Source of the DNA: Taeniopygia guttata
Taxonomy: Eukaryota; Chordata; Aves; Passeriformes; Estrildidae
DNA: 64,000 nt
NCBI RefSeq assembly: GCF_048771995.1
Contig: NC_133026.1
Span: forward strand, 58,405,001-58,469,000
Reading direction: 5' to 3'
Each line of letters opens with the position of its first letter. Position 1 is the first letter of the stretch. The translations under genes and the position numbers were made by a program. Below the pieces are notes generated by a model. That model did not search any database and was not told the DNA's origin. It saw only the letters and a list, made by a program, of their open reading frames with translations. Below are positions 25,010-38,300 of the stretch, one piece after another.

Positions 25010-27827
25010 AAGATGTTTAGGTAATTTAACCTAAGAACACCTGCATATGCTCAAAATATTGTATACATGTCTTGAAATTGCATTCCTGTGTCATTACAGA
25101 AAAAATGCCTGGTTTTATGGATTAACAGGTGATTTGTACTGAATATCTTTTTAAAGATATTTTTCCTCTAATGCAAAACTTTTAAATATCTGCATCACTC
25201 TAGGGATCTAAGGCTCAATTCCTTCAAATGTTCTTTAAAACATCCCTGAAATTCCTCCTTTCCTGTCTAATGACTCTCCTCAGTTATCAGTCAGTGAATC
25301 CAGAATTGTGGGTGAAATCAGCACAGAGGTGAGCAGTGATGGGAGGCTGATTATGTCTTTGCTACACAAGAAAGTAGAGATGTGGAAATTCTTCTACTCT
25401 TGAACAAGAAATTAGGATTCTAGGTAGGATGTTGTAGCTCCAGGAAGGAAAAATGCAGCCTGAATTTGGAAGATATGAAGCAAGTGATAGCTGCCTTCAG
25501 GACCTTACAGGAAGCAATATGTATATTTACTACAGTGTGCATTTATAGAGGTCAGTCTGAGGCTACCTTTAAAAACAGACAGACCTAGGACACAGCTGCT
25601 ATATGGTGCTGAATTGAATTAATTAGTCCAAGGTTTATTCAGTCTTGCAGTGGCTTCCTACACACACACTCATATATATAAGCACCATGTACCAGAGCTC
25701 ACAATTAACAGTTGGTTACAGTTTATTGTATTTATCATTAAATATATCACACCTTCATATTTTATTTACAAATGTGTTTCATATAATATAATTAGTGACT
25801 GATCCAATGTTATGCATTTAATAAACAAAGCAGGGATATACAACTCTACTACATAAAAGCAACATATTAAAAAAAGAGAAATCTTTAAAATGTAGTCTAT
25901 GTCAGGGTCAAAAGAATGCTTAATTCTCCTGGTTCTGGAAATTATTTTTCATCCAAGATGTGTAATTAAAAAATAAATCCCTTTTAGATTTCCTGCAGGC
26001 AATTTTATTATTTAAATTTATTATTTTTGTAACTGCGTGGATTCTAAGCCAGCGTGGTAGAACTGTAATTGTTTGCATTTCTTTATCTACTATGTTTAGT
26101 ATTTTGCCTCTCCTATCTCTACAGCAGTCATTGTCTTAATTTTGTTTTTTTGCTCCAAGCATGCTGTTGGTACACAACAAACAATAAACACTAATTACAG
26201 TCATCAGCCACATTCTACAATCCTTAGTGCTTGATGTAAAACCTGCCAGAGCTGAGAGGTATCCCTCACATGGAGCATGATAGTTAAAGCTCCACAGTTG
26301 GAGTTAGGATGCTGTGATTCTCACCATAGTCCTAGGGCAGACCTACTACATGAATTTGTGCAGAGCTCTTTATGTGTTTGCAGGCAAAATGTAGAACATG
26401 TACAACTTTGCTTACTGATATGGGAAGCTCTCCAAGGCAAATGCTATAATTCAGACTGAGTTAGCCTGAGCACAGCTGTGAGAAAGGTGTTTTGTGACAA
26501 TGTTCCTTAGTAGGATGCTATTGTGACCTTGTGGAGAATTAGTTTTAAGAAACAGTGGCTGTTTCTTAATCTACTAGTACTGAATCAGAGAGGCTTTGCG
26601 ATGGCAATACCTTTGCAATTAGCAATCAACAATGCATACAGTCATATCAGCTTGTTATATGCTCAGTTCTAAACAATTGAGGACTACTCACAATGGTAGT
26701 CCCACCTAATGAATATAGGCAGGCTGCAAGATCATTCTATATTAGAAATAAATAGGTTTACTCTGTGAGAGTTTTAATGCTTTTCCTATATGTAGTTTTC
26801 ACTTATTTTGGTATTTTAAAATAGTTATGTTTGGTTTTATCGTTCTGTTACTTCAATCAGATTTTAACCAGAAACACATTATGTTAGAAATGTTTTATTA
26901 AGCTATGTGCCTTTATTTCAGGGACATTTTGTCCCATGCATACTAGATTGATAAACCTCTTGAGAAACCTCTTCCTTATGATGCTTTTTTTCTTTATTTT
27001 TTCAGCTGTCATCCTATTAAAAATCTATGTCCAGGCTTTATAAATTTTGAGTTAAAATCTACAGTGTTGTTCCTTGGCTAAGATAAGAAAAGAATATGGA
27101 ACAATCTGATACAAGCCTCTTTCTGCCTCACATTTATATCCTATTTTTCCTATTTCTCTCTTGTTTTAGGGAAAAAAAAATTCATTCTAAAAGACAGGAA
27201 GTTGGTATCGCCTGGAAGTTGTTATTGTAAACCAGCCTATTATTAGATAAATTTTCACCCAATGCAAGTGAGTAACTTTGTTCCTCAAAAATATTGGTTA
27301 TGATCATGGTATAGCACATCTTGAATTAAGCAAGCCAGCATGCCAACAGAAAACTTACACTGTATGTTGAAGTATACATTTAGCTCAATTATTGGTTTGG
27401 AATGATACTGCACCTTGCCTAGTGTTAACATTTACAGATGTCTTTTGGTGTTCTTCTTTAGGTAAACCCTTGCACCAAACACTGTGTTGACTCATTAGCT
27501 GAAATGGCAATGGGCAGAAAGCAGTATTATTGCTGCATTTAAAAGAGGCAAAATGTGATTTTTAAAAAAATTGTGTATGTAGCAATTTGACAGGAAGCGT
27601 GACAATGCTGTGGAAGTTCAAGCAGAATTCAAGGAACTGTGTAGAGAGCTTTCTTTAATTTGGAAGCTATATTTCAATGGTTGGCATCTTTCTCAAAATA
27701 TCCTAGCTGAAATACATTTCTCATCTTAATACAGAAAACATAGGTAAAAACAGTTTAAGGTTTCTGTATCATGTTGGGATCAAAATTGGCACAGGAAATA
27801 CCAACTCAGAACATTTTTTTCTTCTAG

Positions 27828-28194
27828 GTCCCAGAAAGTTTTTTGGACCGCTGGAATCTTTCTGGGGAAGTGCCCCCCACATGCTTTCTGCATTGCCTGG
27901 ATCCAGTGCTTCCAGCTGCCAGCTCTGGAGCTGATGTAGTAGCCCTACATTTGAGCAGCTACAGTATTGGACAAGTTGATTTACAGGCTGAAAGGACACC
28001 CAGGCTTCTGGAAGAACTGCCAGGTGGCCTCACAGGAGGTGGGCACAAGATTTCAGCTCTGCAACTCAGGAACTCTTCGTTTCACCAGAGCAACAACTCT
28101 TCAGTTGCTGCAATCACTTTGCTTTTAATGAAAGTTTGGCTCCTGTCAACAGCCAGCATAGAAGCCCTGAGGTCACAGCTGGACACTTTACTAG
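27828..28194 (+). other. Exon-like open stretch, unrecognised (low confidence)
   Basis: A 367-bp segment is open in one frame throughout, starting directly after a pyrimidine-rich tract ending TTTTTTTCTTCTAG (acceptor-like) and ending at ACTAG followed by GTAACA (donor-like). It is less AT-rich than its flanks. The peptide, including PRLLEELPGG and SIEALRSQLDTLLG, is rich in Leu, Ser and Ala and matches no domain I recognise; two NNSS/NSS-type sites are visible. The frame runs on to a stop at 28236-28238 if unspliced. Against it: an in-frame stop lies right at the acceptor, no neighbouring exon is seen, and a frame of this size can arise by chance. It could also be an unrecognised repeat. Confidence 0.13.
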
Positions 28195-29382
28195 GTAACA
28201 CTCATCTGAAACTGAAATCAGCCTGTGATTTGAAATAGTGCAGTTATGCTCCAGTTTTGGGCAATGTAGCAATATATATATTTAATCTAGAAACATCTGT
28301 TTCTATTGCCTTGTCTCAAAAACCTTCCATTGCCGTTGTTTAAGTAGGGCTAGAAAAAAATCAAACCTGGAGAAATGATATGTTTTGCATAGAAAAAGTT
28401 GAGAGTAGCCAATATGCTAGTTTGTTTAGGTATCTGTTAGGCAAATTTCTCTACTGAGACTCAGGGAAGTGTCCTAACCAGGTAGATTATAGAGCCAAAT
28501 GTAGTTCCCAGAACCATTTGAAATGAGAGAAAATAGTTATTTTTTCAATACTCCTGCTTGTTCTTAACACCATTTCTGTAGTAGACGTGTAATACAATGC
28601 TAAAATGAGGCAGAAGCAGCTTGAAGCATAATCTGTTTAGTTTCTTCTTACATCTGATTTACTAAATTAGGCTACTTACAGCTGAGATCATCCAAGTAGG
28701 AAGTTGAGTCAAAAAATCACACCTAAAATAAAAAGAGCTGTAATTCTGAAATAAAATTACGTGGCATACACAACATATCACAAAAAGAAGCTGCACAGTC
28801 ATCAGTATTGTGAGGAAATCAGAAGAAAACAAATAAATATTACTTTGTCAGCTATAGTAAAAAATGTTATTTTCTTTGAAATATTTTGACACTTCCTCTC
28901 AAAATCTTTTAAAAATTATTGCAAAATATGTTTTCCTGTGGGACCATAATTCTATTTCCTGCCCCTCTGTCTTGTTTTTGGTATGTTTTGCCCAACAAAA
29001 TTTTCCATAAGTTGCACATAAGTTTGTGTGTGAGAAAATTTTACAATTAAATGTACCAAAGGGGGCTTTGTTTTAATTTTCAAGAGTTCTGAGTTTAGAT
29101 GGATTATTTATCAATTGTGAGACCAAATATATTAAAGTTGTTTTGTTTTACTGTGGAAAACCAGCTTTAACAGTTAAATACTTGTTCCTTTGAAAAACAA
29201 ATAATTTGTTGGCATTGAAAAAGAGTGGCACTTCAATTTGTGAGAATTTCAAAGCAAAACAATTCAACAGGAAAATTAGTAGTTTTAATTTCAAGAAAGA
29301 GTGGAGAATTAGCATGTGTAGATGATTGTAGGTTTATTCAGACATTAATAGTGTCTAATGCTGCTACTTATTATTTTGCTCT

Positions 29383-30690
29383 AGAATCATAGAATGGTTT
29401 GGGATTCAGACGGGTTCTTTGAAGACCATCAAGTCCCAATCCCTGCCATGGGCAGGGACATCTTTTACTAAACCAGATTTCTCAAAACCCCTTCCAACAT
29501 GGCCTTGAACATTTCCAGGAATGGGGCATTCCCTGGGCAACAACCCAGGACCCTCACAGTAAAGAACATCTAATATCTATTCTGTACTTATCACCTTTCA
29601 GTTTAAAGGCATTCTTCTTGACCTATCAATGCATGCCCTTGGAAAAAAGCACTCTCCTGCCTTCCTGAAAGTCCCCTTTAGGTACTGGAAGGAAGCTATA
29701 AGGCCTCCCAAAAGTCTTGTCTTCCCCAGGCTGAACAATGCCGACTCTCTCAGCCTGTCTTCATAGAATAGGTGCTTCAGCCCACTGATCATCTTTGTAG
29801 CCCTCCTCTGGACTTGCTCCATATCTGGATGCAGTATTTCAGGGGGGTCTCACCAGAGCAGGGGTGCAGAATCCCCTCCCTGGCCCTGCTGGCCATGCTG
29901 TTTTGGATGCAGCCCAGGATACAGTTGGCTTTCTGGGCTGCAAATGTACATTGCTGGATCATGTCAATCTTCTTATCCACCAGATTTGCCTAGACATTCT
30001 CCTAAAGGCTGCTCTCAATCCTTTCATCCCCTAACCTGTATTTATGCTCAGTATTGCCACAAGAAAAGTGCAGGACTTTTTGCTTGGCCTTATTGAACCT
30101 CATGTGTTTTGGATGGGCCCACCTTTCCAACCTGTCCAGGTCCCTCTGGATGGCATCCCTTCCCTCCAGCGGGTTGTTGGCCCCACATAACTTGGTGTCA
30201 TCAGTGAACTTGCTGAGGGTGCCCTCGATCCCACTGTCCATGACAGGATGTTGAACAGCAGAAGTCTACACAACTGACCTCCAAGGAATGCCACTCCTCA
30301 CTGGCCTCTGCTTGGACATGAACTGTTGACCTCAGTTCTCCAGTGCAAGCATCCAGACAATGTCTTATCCACTCAGAAGTCCACCCATTAAAACCATCTC
30401 TCTTCAGTGTAGAGACAAGGATGCTGTTTTGAGTGATGTCAAATGGCTTGTACTAGTCAACACAGATGACACCAGTTGCTCTTCCCTTATTCACCAATGT
30501 TGTAAGCCTGTTGTAGCTGCCCTCTAGATTTGTCAGGCATGATTTGCCTTCAGTGAAGCCGTGCTGGCTGTCACAAATTGTCTCCTTATATTCCATGTAT
30601 CTAAGTAGTCTCCAGAAGGATCTGCTCCAGGATTTTGCTGGTATAAGGTCATACCATATAGAAATAGAGGTCTTGGCATATAGCCCATAG
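29383..30690 (-). mobile_element. CR1 LINE, 5'-truncated copy with RT and 3' UTR
   Basis: The 3' end is at the left (AGAATCATAGAATGG on the plus strand) and the element reads leftward. In element order one sees: SQHGFTEGKSCLTN and KGRATGVI (minus frame 30695-30453); the RT catalytic block KFTDDTKL with [20 protein letters not shown] and YRLGDE (30241-30002); QQCTFAAQKANCILGCIQ (29980-29789); then VQRRATKMISGLKHL and LIASFQYLKG (29822-29598); and the 3' UTR. The catalytic motif is FTDD where avian CR1 usually has FADD. The N-terminal endonuclease and ORF1 are absent, and ORF2 is split among different frames with several stops, so the copy is inactive. It is the longest and best preserved CR1 in the window. 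The 5' edge (30640-30690) is uncertain. Confidence 0.95.
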
Positions 30691-33600
30691 GTCATAATAT
30701 ATTCCAGTACCAGAGTAATGTTTGTTAGCAGAATGGGGATACATGCAGTAGCAGAAAATGAAAGATTAAGTCATCTTTGGAAAGTTTGGAACTTTATTTT
30801 TGATAGCAACTTTTATATTTTTCCACTCATATGATGAATAGGCTACCAGGAAATATGAAAATGGTCCTATGACAGATTTTGTTCCCTTTATTTCATCTAG
30901 CACACAGATATTCCACTTGTTAAATTAGAAACAATAACCAGTCCTCACTGCTCACAAAATCCTTTTGTAAAGTGCATAAGGGTGTTACATGAAAAACAGA
31001 GACTATTTGTTTGAAATGCCTAGAAAAAATGGATTGGTGTGAAGAGGAAGTAGAATGGACTGTTCTGGGGAGTTCTTATTTTTAATATTATGCTTGAAAA
31101 ATACTTATCTATACGTGCTAAAATTAATCAAAACAGTGGTTGAAGTTTGATAAAACTTTCACACCTTTTCAAAATCTTTTTTTTTCCTGTCCTCCTTTGA
31201 CAGGTTGTTACTAGTTGTTAAATTGAGAGAAGAATACACTACATAGTGTTTCTTTGTAGACTATCATGGAGAAATTATTTTCTACTTCTAGTCAATATCC
31301 ATTCTTTAGTTTTCAGAAATACTGCTCATATTATTTTATATTATTAATATCATATTTCATATAATACAGACTGAAATAAATATATAAATGACATGTCTAT
31401 GCTTAGCTTTTAACCTAGGGAAATATATGAAATAAGGATATTGATTCTCTCCAACATTCCTTCCTCAATGTCAGTGAATTCAAGGAGGCTTCTTGATATA
31501 CCTGAAATAGTAAAATTGTTAAAAAATTAGATTAAAATTTAGAAAATCCAAAATATTATATATTTTGTTATATCTTTTTAGAGAGAAGAGCAGATAGAAG
31601 CAACTTTGCTCCACAATTTCACAACATTATTTCACAGGAATGAAAATAAAAATATATTTTTTGCTTCTGAGAACAGATGTTGGGAGGCACTTGAGCATTA
31701 CTCTAGATACCCAAGAGAAGACTATATAAGGAGAAGGAAGAAGGTCTCTGATAATATGCTTGACACAGCCTACTGAAAGAATATAACATATGAGTTTCCT
31801 GAATCCTGTAACTTATGCAACTCCTAACAAATTATATATGTTACCCTTTTTTCTTTTACTCATTTTGTTATATCTATCCTCCCCACAAACCCCCACCCTT
31901 TTTTTTCAGAGTCTGAAAGCAACAGTCTCCTCTTTCACTTAAAATGCTGGGCAGTTGCTGTCAAGATAGGCTTGCACTGGGGAGATATGACAAATTCATT
32001 TGATTAATTGAAGAATATGATCTTAAACCACTTTAGAGTCTTAGAGTCCAGCTGAGGCAGTTCTGTTGGAAGAATTAAATTTATTAAATTAATTGAGCAT
32101 TGAATTAGTTCCACAACTTTCACTGCTTTTTTAATACTTTTTTTTTTTTTTATGTATAGGTTTTCAAACAGAAAAGAAACAGAAAATAAACAGAAAATAA
32201 ACAGAAAAGAAACAGAAAAAAATTTCCTGTTCATAGGGCTCCTGGCCATGGTTAAAGGCAAAACTGTTCTTGTATTGTGCAATATCCCTTCTTACATCCT
32301 CCTCTTATATTCTCCTGTACATAAAGGGTTAAAAATTTAAGTTTTGCCTATTGGATGCTTTTTTTGTGTGATTTTATTCACAGTCAAGGGGACAGTTTCA
32401 CTTCTACATATGAAGTGTGTTCTTTCTGAGGTCACACCAAGCCTCTTTCACAATAAGGCTGTCAATTGTTCTACACAAATTATTTTCACAGAACTTCTCC
32501 TAAACTCTGAAATTTGTTGGGTTATCCAGTTCTGCCATGGGTTATGCCTTCAAGAATAAGGGTGCTGTCTTGACAATGTTTGTTGTAATGAGCTCTGACT
32601 ATTGGAGTGTAAAAGCAGTCAGGATCCCTTATGCACTGTGCTGTTCGCTTTGAGGATATTTTGTAAAGCTGAACACTGGCCACCTAAGGGAACATAAGCT
32701 TTCAATAAGACAATAATGCTTCTCTGAACAAAAAATATAAAGAACGTAACACCTGCCCCCCCTCCCCCCCAATATGCAGTTTGCCTTCATTTCAAATTAG
32801 TACTTTTTGTCAAAGTAAGATAGATTTCTCACTAGAGTGAAAAATACACTCAGAGGTCTATGATGGCTATTGATTCTAGTGGGGCAGAATCCAGGAATGC
32901 AAAACTGAAAAATAACTTTGAAGATTTCAGTTCAGGACATGAATGCTTGTTATTGAATCTGTTTTGACTAAAAGATGCAGTTTTGTCCTCATCCTCATTC
33001 CATCCTTTCCTCCTACATTTTTCTGGTAGGTGAAAAAACTCCCATAACTGGACTTCTGCTTGAACCAGGAGACCTTCAGTCTGTGCAGAGACTAAATGAC
33101 ACTGCACTTTCTTCCTTCTGCAGCAGCAACACCACAAGATCATGAAAATAACTCCCTGGAACTCTTTTCAAAGGATGGCAAATCTGAATATTTGACTATT
33201 CATTTATGCAATATGCATATCCAGATTTGGGGTATTCTGAGTGATAGCTTTAATTAAAAGTCTACAGGGTTTGTATTTTGTCTTCCATACCTCTATATTG
33301 TATGAAATTTAACTGTCTTGACTGTATGAGGCATAACCACACCTGAACATTTTCCTTTGTAAGTGACAGAAGCACTTTGTCCCTAATCTGTGTTTTCCTA
33401 ATCCTTATTACTTTTTCTTTCAGTAAAGATTACCAACATTTCCATTTCATTGGGAACTGAATTATAATTGCATCCAAAATTCCATATAATAGTGATATCT
33501 TCAAATATTAATCCAGAATAAAGATTTTTTAAAAACGTTTTCTAGATAATGGGGATTTTCTCTTCTGAATTGTATTGTTTTTCATTAGAAATACTTCTGA

Positions 33601-35959
33601 AAACTTATAAAGATGTGATTGTTTTACTGTGGGTCGCTTACTTGTATTCTGAATTACCTCTGCCTACCTACACTTCCTATTATTATGTTAACCTGGTACA
33701 GTGACACTGAAAGATATTTTTTTTATTTTTCTCTCCCCTTAATAAAAGTATATTTTCAAAAATCAACTTCTCAAACATTTTAGTTGTACTTTTATGATAT
33801 AGCTTTCCACTTTAAGAACACTTCAGTTGCTCTGCAGTATCAAAGATCATCCAATTAAATTAAGTTGGCATCAAGAAATATGTTGTGCTCCTGCAAAAGG
33901 AAACACTCACAACTTATGGAGAAATCTTAATGTCAATGATCACTTTTCTTACGTATTTATCCTAATTATAAAACATTTCCTTATTTTTAAGTGAATCTTA
34001 CATAATACTTCAAAGTCTATTTTACACATCAAATTGAAAGCTTCTCTTCAATTTAAATTTCAAACTCTAATATGCAAAAACATAAAAGAAATATACTTAT
34101 GGAATTGGAAAATATTTCAAGATAGATATTTTTAATTACATCTTGGTTCCTTTAAATATTTGGTTCTATTATATATATTAAGTCATATTCTTTTTTCTGA
34201 TTGAAACTTTTAATGTTCTTTCTTTATTGCTCTCTTGGTTTCTGCAGTAATTTACAAGGAGACTAAACTTTAAGACATTAGTGTAGGAAGAGTTTAGAGG
34301 AATGTGCTGAACAAAGCCTTAATAATTTAAGGGGAAGATAAACTTGTATAGAGAATTATTGTAAAAAAAATGGACAAAAATACCTAGTGGAGTAAATATT
34401 ATTTAAGAAAAAAAATTGAATTATAAAATATAAAGCAACTGTTTTTTCACTTGCCTGACTAGAAAATTTAAATTTTAAATGTAAAAATAGAAAAAAATGT
34501 AGGTAGAAGCCACAGTTTTGTAAATGATGTTCCATCTCTCTAGAATTATGCTCTATTCATTAGAATCTGTACTAAGAGAATGCCTGCCTAAATTTTGCTA
34601 TGTTTTGCAAGTTTCAGATTACATTTTCTGAATCCCACAAGAAAACTCTGATTCTAAAGTTCAAAAGATCACAATCTTCTGAACCACTTCTTCTATTAAT
34701 ATGAAAGCCTGGATAATTGCATAGCTCAAAGCAGTAAGCCTTGAAAAAAGCAGTGACTCAGCAGTGATCAGGCTGAGCGTGTTCTGGTAAACCAAATATG
34801 AGAGGGTCTCTGTCAGGAAAAACAACTGGCAGAGAATGGCTCGTACCACACCACTATACCATTTCCTACCCTTCAGAAAGTTATGACTGGAACTGCTGCC
34901 AGGCATTGTTCCTTCTGTGTCCTTCAGTATTGTTTTTGAAAATGCAAAATTTGTATTGGCCAAACTGTGAAAGCTATACTAACTATGTAGCTGTAAAAGA
35001 AACCAAGTTTCACAGCCTGGAAGTGGTCCATGGAAGTATTTATTTTACTAATGCAAATATAAGTGTGGACTGCTTTGAATAAATTGATATTATTTATCCT
35101 AAGGAAGAGTCCATCCATCTCCCTTCTTTCATCCCATTGCCTGTTTTTCAAACAAGTACAGATATTGCACTGTTTTAATGCAAACAGCTAGTGAAGTTTC
35201 TGTGGTGACTAAGACAAATAGGACAAGAAGTACTGAGACTAAATTTTACTCAGGAATCTTTGGATGAAACATGCAGAAATAATATATTATTAAAGATCAA
35301 AGTGTCAAATTAGATTGCTGAAGGAGATTCCAGAGGCATAAACCTTGGAATTCTTGGAGTATTCTTGAAATAATCACAGAAATATTCCTTTAAAAATGGC
35401 ATTGGTATGGGTCCTAGGAATGAAGGACAGAGATTAAATGAACTTTGTTGTCTTTGTTCCTTCTGATTAGCTTGAAACAATTGTACATAGCTGAATGTAT
35501 TTATGAAAAATCCTCATATCTTATACTTGTATATACCCTATTATAAAGAGAAATCAGTCTCCTCTATTTTTCATGCTTGTTTATTTGTGATTAAAATTTA
35601 TTTTTAATGAAGCCATACCTGATTTTGCATATACAGAAAAATATTTCCTCTCTACATTTTCCCAATTACTTTTTAATTGGTTGTTTGTTCATACATAATA
35701 ATACAGAAATTCTTACTCAGCTTCATATACCATAGGCATGTTTTAATCTTGTTTTCATACATTGCTATCTAGGAATATTTATATGGACTGTGTTTACTAG
35801 CTGTATCCTGGTATACAGCTGCTCTTTATTTAATATTAAAATAATTTCATTTAAGTCAGGCTTCTTGCTACTCCAAAATAGAAAAAATATGCGCATAGGT
35901 TAGATGCGTTGTCTTCCTGTTTGTTCTTGTTCAAATCTGTCTGTGAAGAAAGCAAAAAG
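30691..35959. other. AT-rich non-coding stretch, no gene recognised
   Basis: It contains an 11-bp repeat (32166-32220) next to a T-rich tract, a C-rich tract at about 32755-32769, and many A/T runs. Minus frame 32850-33143 (97 codons) and the 34.7-35.1 kb frames lack any recognised domain or splice context. Confidence 0.7.
32166..32220. repeat. 11-bp tandem repeat, 5 units
   Basis: Five units of AAACAGAAAAN follow one another, where N is G, T, T, G, A in order; all other positions are identical. The period is close to one helical turn. It lies about 10 bp after a T-rich run. Confidence 0.95.
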
Positions 35960-36075
35960 TAGGTTGACCTCATATATTCCATACTGCTCTTAACAAAACC
36001 ATTAAATTCTGAAAATAGGTCCCTGTACTGATCTCTGTGGTACTTTACTCAGTGTTGTACTTTTCTTCACATAAA
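35960..36075 (-). mobile_element. Possible ancient CR1/L3-type LINE relic
   Basis: The plus-strand text AATAGGTCCCTGTACTG, then ATCTCTGTGGTACTTTACTC resembles the reverse complement of the RT segment encoding SG.PQGSVLGP-type sequence in CR1 and L3 LINEs (typical form GGTCCCAGTACTGA, CCCCTGTGGTAC). Only about 60 bp align convincingly, and the flanks are decayed. Family level (CR1 versus L3) cannot be settled by eye. Confidence 0.4.
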
Positions 36076-38164
36076 AGTCAAAATCACAAATATTACAGAA
36101 TTTAAACTCCTTTCTTATGAAATGTGAAGCAGCTATGCTGAAAAAAGAGTTGACTTAAAGGCTTGCTCATGATATTTTCACCTTCACTGATAGGCTGGCC
36201 TAAAATCCTGCATGTGCTGATAAGCCATTCATTTCAACAACAGGTAGACAGATGAATTTCCACTTATCAAGTGCTATAAGAATCAGATTGTTCTTTACCT
36301 TAAACTGTGGCCAAGTGTCTCAGATATTTTTAAACCTTTACAATTTTAAAGATAACAATTTAACAAATAATTTAAAATAAATTTTAAAAATAATTAATAT
36401 TTTCCTCCAAAACGTACTCTACGAGCCAGCTGTATAATCATGTGGTTACTATTGTGCTCTTTACATTTCCTATGTAATATGGAAATCCAAATTTTGCTGG
36501 TTTCATGAATTATTAGTTGCTTTATTTCAGAGAATCTTTTCTAAGGATAAAAATATTTTACTTAATGTAGATCATGAAAAAACAATATTTATTATTTTAG
36601 CTTTGTTTTTCAAGTAATTTTCTATATTTTATGTTTTTGTAAATATATATTTTTATAAATGTATTTTTTTGTCTACTACTTCTATTACATGGGTCTCTGT
36701 ACTTCTTTTTTATAAGATAAAATATTGCATTTGCATTATCAGTAATAATAATTTTTATGGTGTTTTCTGACCTTCAACCCCTTTTGAATTAGTAGGCTCC
36801 TCAATATTGAAACTTTTAGCTTCTGCTCACCAAGAATTACTTATGGGTGAATTTTATATTCTAAGATACTTTATTCCCTTTTGTGGAGTCAAGAAAAATT
36901 TCTTTGAGGAAATCAAGCTGAAATTATATCATAATTCCCCTATTATCATGGTTTCCCCACTATTTTTTAAATAACATGTTTGCCCACTCTATATCTTGCT
37001 ATGATATGAACATTTTAATGACATAAGGCTATAGTGTGCTGTATGTATATCAAAAGAAATCAGTTAAAACTCCAAATTCCTACTCATAAAAATGAATATA
37101 TATAGCTATCAGACATTCAAGCAGATGTATTAATAAAGTGAAAAAAATTGAATACACAAGGTGGTTTTATTCTAATAGAGAAATCCCTTTATTTTTTTTT
37201 ATTATGACATTATTCATGTTAATTAGGTGAGGTTTTAATTTTCATTTTATTTACTTATTTATTTCACTTCAGTCATTTTCTAGCTTTCTGTCTGGCAGAC
37301 TTCCAGGTTTTCAGTTTAGTATTTTTTTTTCTCCCAATTACTCATGAATCATAATAATCAGATATTCTACTGGGATTTGTACTTACATACTTTTTAAATG
37401 GCAGTTTTCTAAGTTGAATATAATGGAGCAGAATACCATCTGGAGACCCCACCTGAAAGCTCAGCATTGGTGGATCTTTGTATATCTTTCCTTCTAAGCT
37501 CTCTGTATTGCTGGAGCTGAAATTTAGGATATAGACATGATATGAATGTTTCTAATAGTTCAACACAACTTATATGGAAAATATAGCAAAGCAAACAGGA
37601 ATTTTGGTACATGAAAGGTAAAGAAACCTCAAGATATCATCTTTTAACCAATGAAATACTTTCAATTTTAGAGAAGGAAATTTTGAAGAACTATTATGAC
37701 TTGAGGAATTTTATGTTTAACTTGGGGGGAACAACTCTAGCATGTTCAAAATGTAGTATTCTACATATTTTTTATATGGGCTGATTGAATACATTGTGCT
37801 GTATATGCTCTAGATAGAGAAGTAAGTTATTTTTGCAATTTGAAAGCCAATGGGGTCATAAATAAATTTATTTTGTAATTTCACTCTTGACTTCTAACTG
37901 AATTTCTGAATGTGAGATTTTTTTATAGTTTGCATATGTTATATGCCAGGAAAAAAAAAAAAATCAGCTGTGTAGGCAGGAAGCCAAAGAACAGCCTTTT
38001 ATAAATATGTGTGTTTCTGTGAGTAAACAGCAATGTAAAACAAAATTTGGTGTATTATGTTTTAAAGACACAACATTTTGCATGCAGGAAAATATCAACA
38101 GAACATGAAAGAAGGTTGATGGGGAGCACTCAAGACACAGTTAATTACCTGGGAAGTGATATTT

Positions 38165-38300
38165 AGCACCATGTTTTTCTCTGGCCTATTATTTTGTTTA
38201 AACAGCACTGCAGACTCCCCTGCATCCATTCAAGTGGAGTTTGTGCTGCCTGTTGCAAACATGAATGATAATTAACCCGGTGTGGTTCTGAAAGCAATAG
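38165..38300. other. Possible conserved non-coding element (weak)
   Basis: This segment is more balanced in composition than its neighbours and has motif-dense text: TGTTTAAACA, CATTCAAGTGGAG (which contains the NKX-type core CAAGTG), and ATGATAATTAACCC (homeodomain-type ATTA). That is the usual look of a vertebrate developmental enhancer. The call is inference only. Confidence 0.25.

Larger units (their letters stand above)
21801..29382. other. AT-rich non-coding stretch, mostly featureless
   Basis: No mobile element is recognised. Small items reported separately are a 16-bp tandem duplication and adjoining hairpin (24943-25009) and an exon-like open stretch (27828-28194). Other frames (22430-22633 minus, 22883-23134 plus) are AT-driven chance frames. 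Confidence 0.65.

Noticed and set aside
29598-30695. Several short frames on both strands within the CR1
   Set aside because: The minus-strand ones are pieces of one dead CR1 ORF2 and are reported as the element; the plus-strand ones are shadows.
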